DNA of 35,322 nt from an uncultured Acidobacteriia bacterium (GTDB lineage: Bacteria > Acidobacteriota > Terriglobia > Bryobacterales > Bryobacteraceae). This document shows, piece after piece, positions 35,269-35,322 of the stretch (its first letter is position 1; every line of letters begins with the position of its first letter). The DNA lies in NCBI GenBank assembly GCA_903907865.1, contig CAIVPR010000056.1, positions 1 to 35,322 on the forward strand, given 5' to 3'. The translations under genes were made by a program, and so were the position numbers. The notes under the pieces are model-generated. The model saw only the letters and a program-made list of their open reading frames with translations. It made no database searches and had not been told where the DNA came from.

Positions 35269-35322
35269 ATGAAGAACGATATCAAAGCAGGGGCGAAAAG
35301 GAAAGCGCCAAAGGAATTCGGG
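35269..35322 (+). CDS. Start of an unidentified gene cut by the right edge
   Basis: ATG 35269 follows AAGGAG at a seven-base spacing and opens MKNDIKAGAKRKAPKEFG, after which the window ends. The 18 residues are basic and give no domain. Its leader shares a 13-mer with the intergenic stretch near the left edge, so a mobile-element gene is possible but not shown. Confidence 0.5.
   Translation, partial: MKNDIKAGAKRKAPKEFG

Noticed and set aside
1-35322. tRNA or rRNA genes
   Set aside because: No TpsiC-arm-like sequence in a cloverleaf context and no rRNA-like stretch was found on reading both strands.

Overview
The window is GC-rich bacterial chromosome and looks like Acidobacteriota, probably a Solibacteres/Bryobacterales relative. 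That placement is an inference from gene content: exported DUF1080 and alpha/beta-hydrolase proteins, a cytochrome c plus copper type II monooxygenase-like protein, a GspE-to-GspD secretion operon with a TPFG-tailed GspC-like protein, and many small toxin-antitoxin (TA) modules. No rRNA, tRNA or CRISPR array was recognised.

Layout. 1-690: the C-terminus of an IS3-family transposase, then a gene-poor stretch with hairpins and a GA microsatellite. 688-5700: a small CxxH/CxxC protein, an exported sugar isomerase-like protein, and a minus-strand operon of ABC-F ATPase, ornithine cyclodeaminase-like protein and cupin protein. 5750-7550: a patch of TA-like genes, namely a Panacea-domain antitoxin with a frameshifted partner, an orphan antitoxin-like gene, and a ParD-like gene followed by a short ParE-like remnant. 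7561-11046: a tightly coupled minus-strand operon for cytochrome oxidase assembly and haem A (blue-copper-like lipoprotein, CtaA, CtaB, SCO1, DUF420). 11082-15155: a perfect 31-bp palindrome, an AAA/DUF4143 ATPase, LipA, and ribosomal protein S1 with a clear intrinsic terminator. 15195-17251: a PIN/RHH TA pair, a DUF1080 protein, and a second RHH plus 81-residue protein pair.

17451-30560 is the core of the window: an ECF sigma factor, its zinc-type anti-sigma factor, an exported protein of unknown function, and then gspE-F-G-H-I-J-K-L-M, a GspC-like gene, a small exported TPFG-motif protein and the secretin gspD, nearly all overlapping or abutting. This is a complete type II secretion-like machine except for the prepilin peptidase, which is not in the window. 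The GspD N3 domain is split by a glycine-rich segment of about 105 residues. The operon is followed by an imidazolonepropionase-like protein that has lost its metal ligands. 31979-35157 holds the monooxygenase-like protein and two divergent exported esterase-like hydrolases. The window ends in a new gene whose ribosome-binding site lies inside a predicted three-way-junction leader.

The strongest unusual signals are the glycine-rich insert in the secretin, the ligand-less HutI-like protein, the frameshifted Panacea partner, the RBS-sequestering leader at the right edge, the 31-bp palindrome, and a recurring spacing of -10-like hexamers 6-9 nt before start codons that suggests leaderless transcription.
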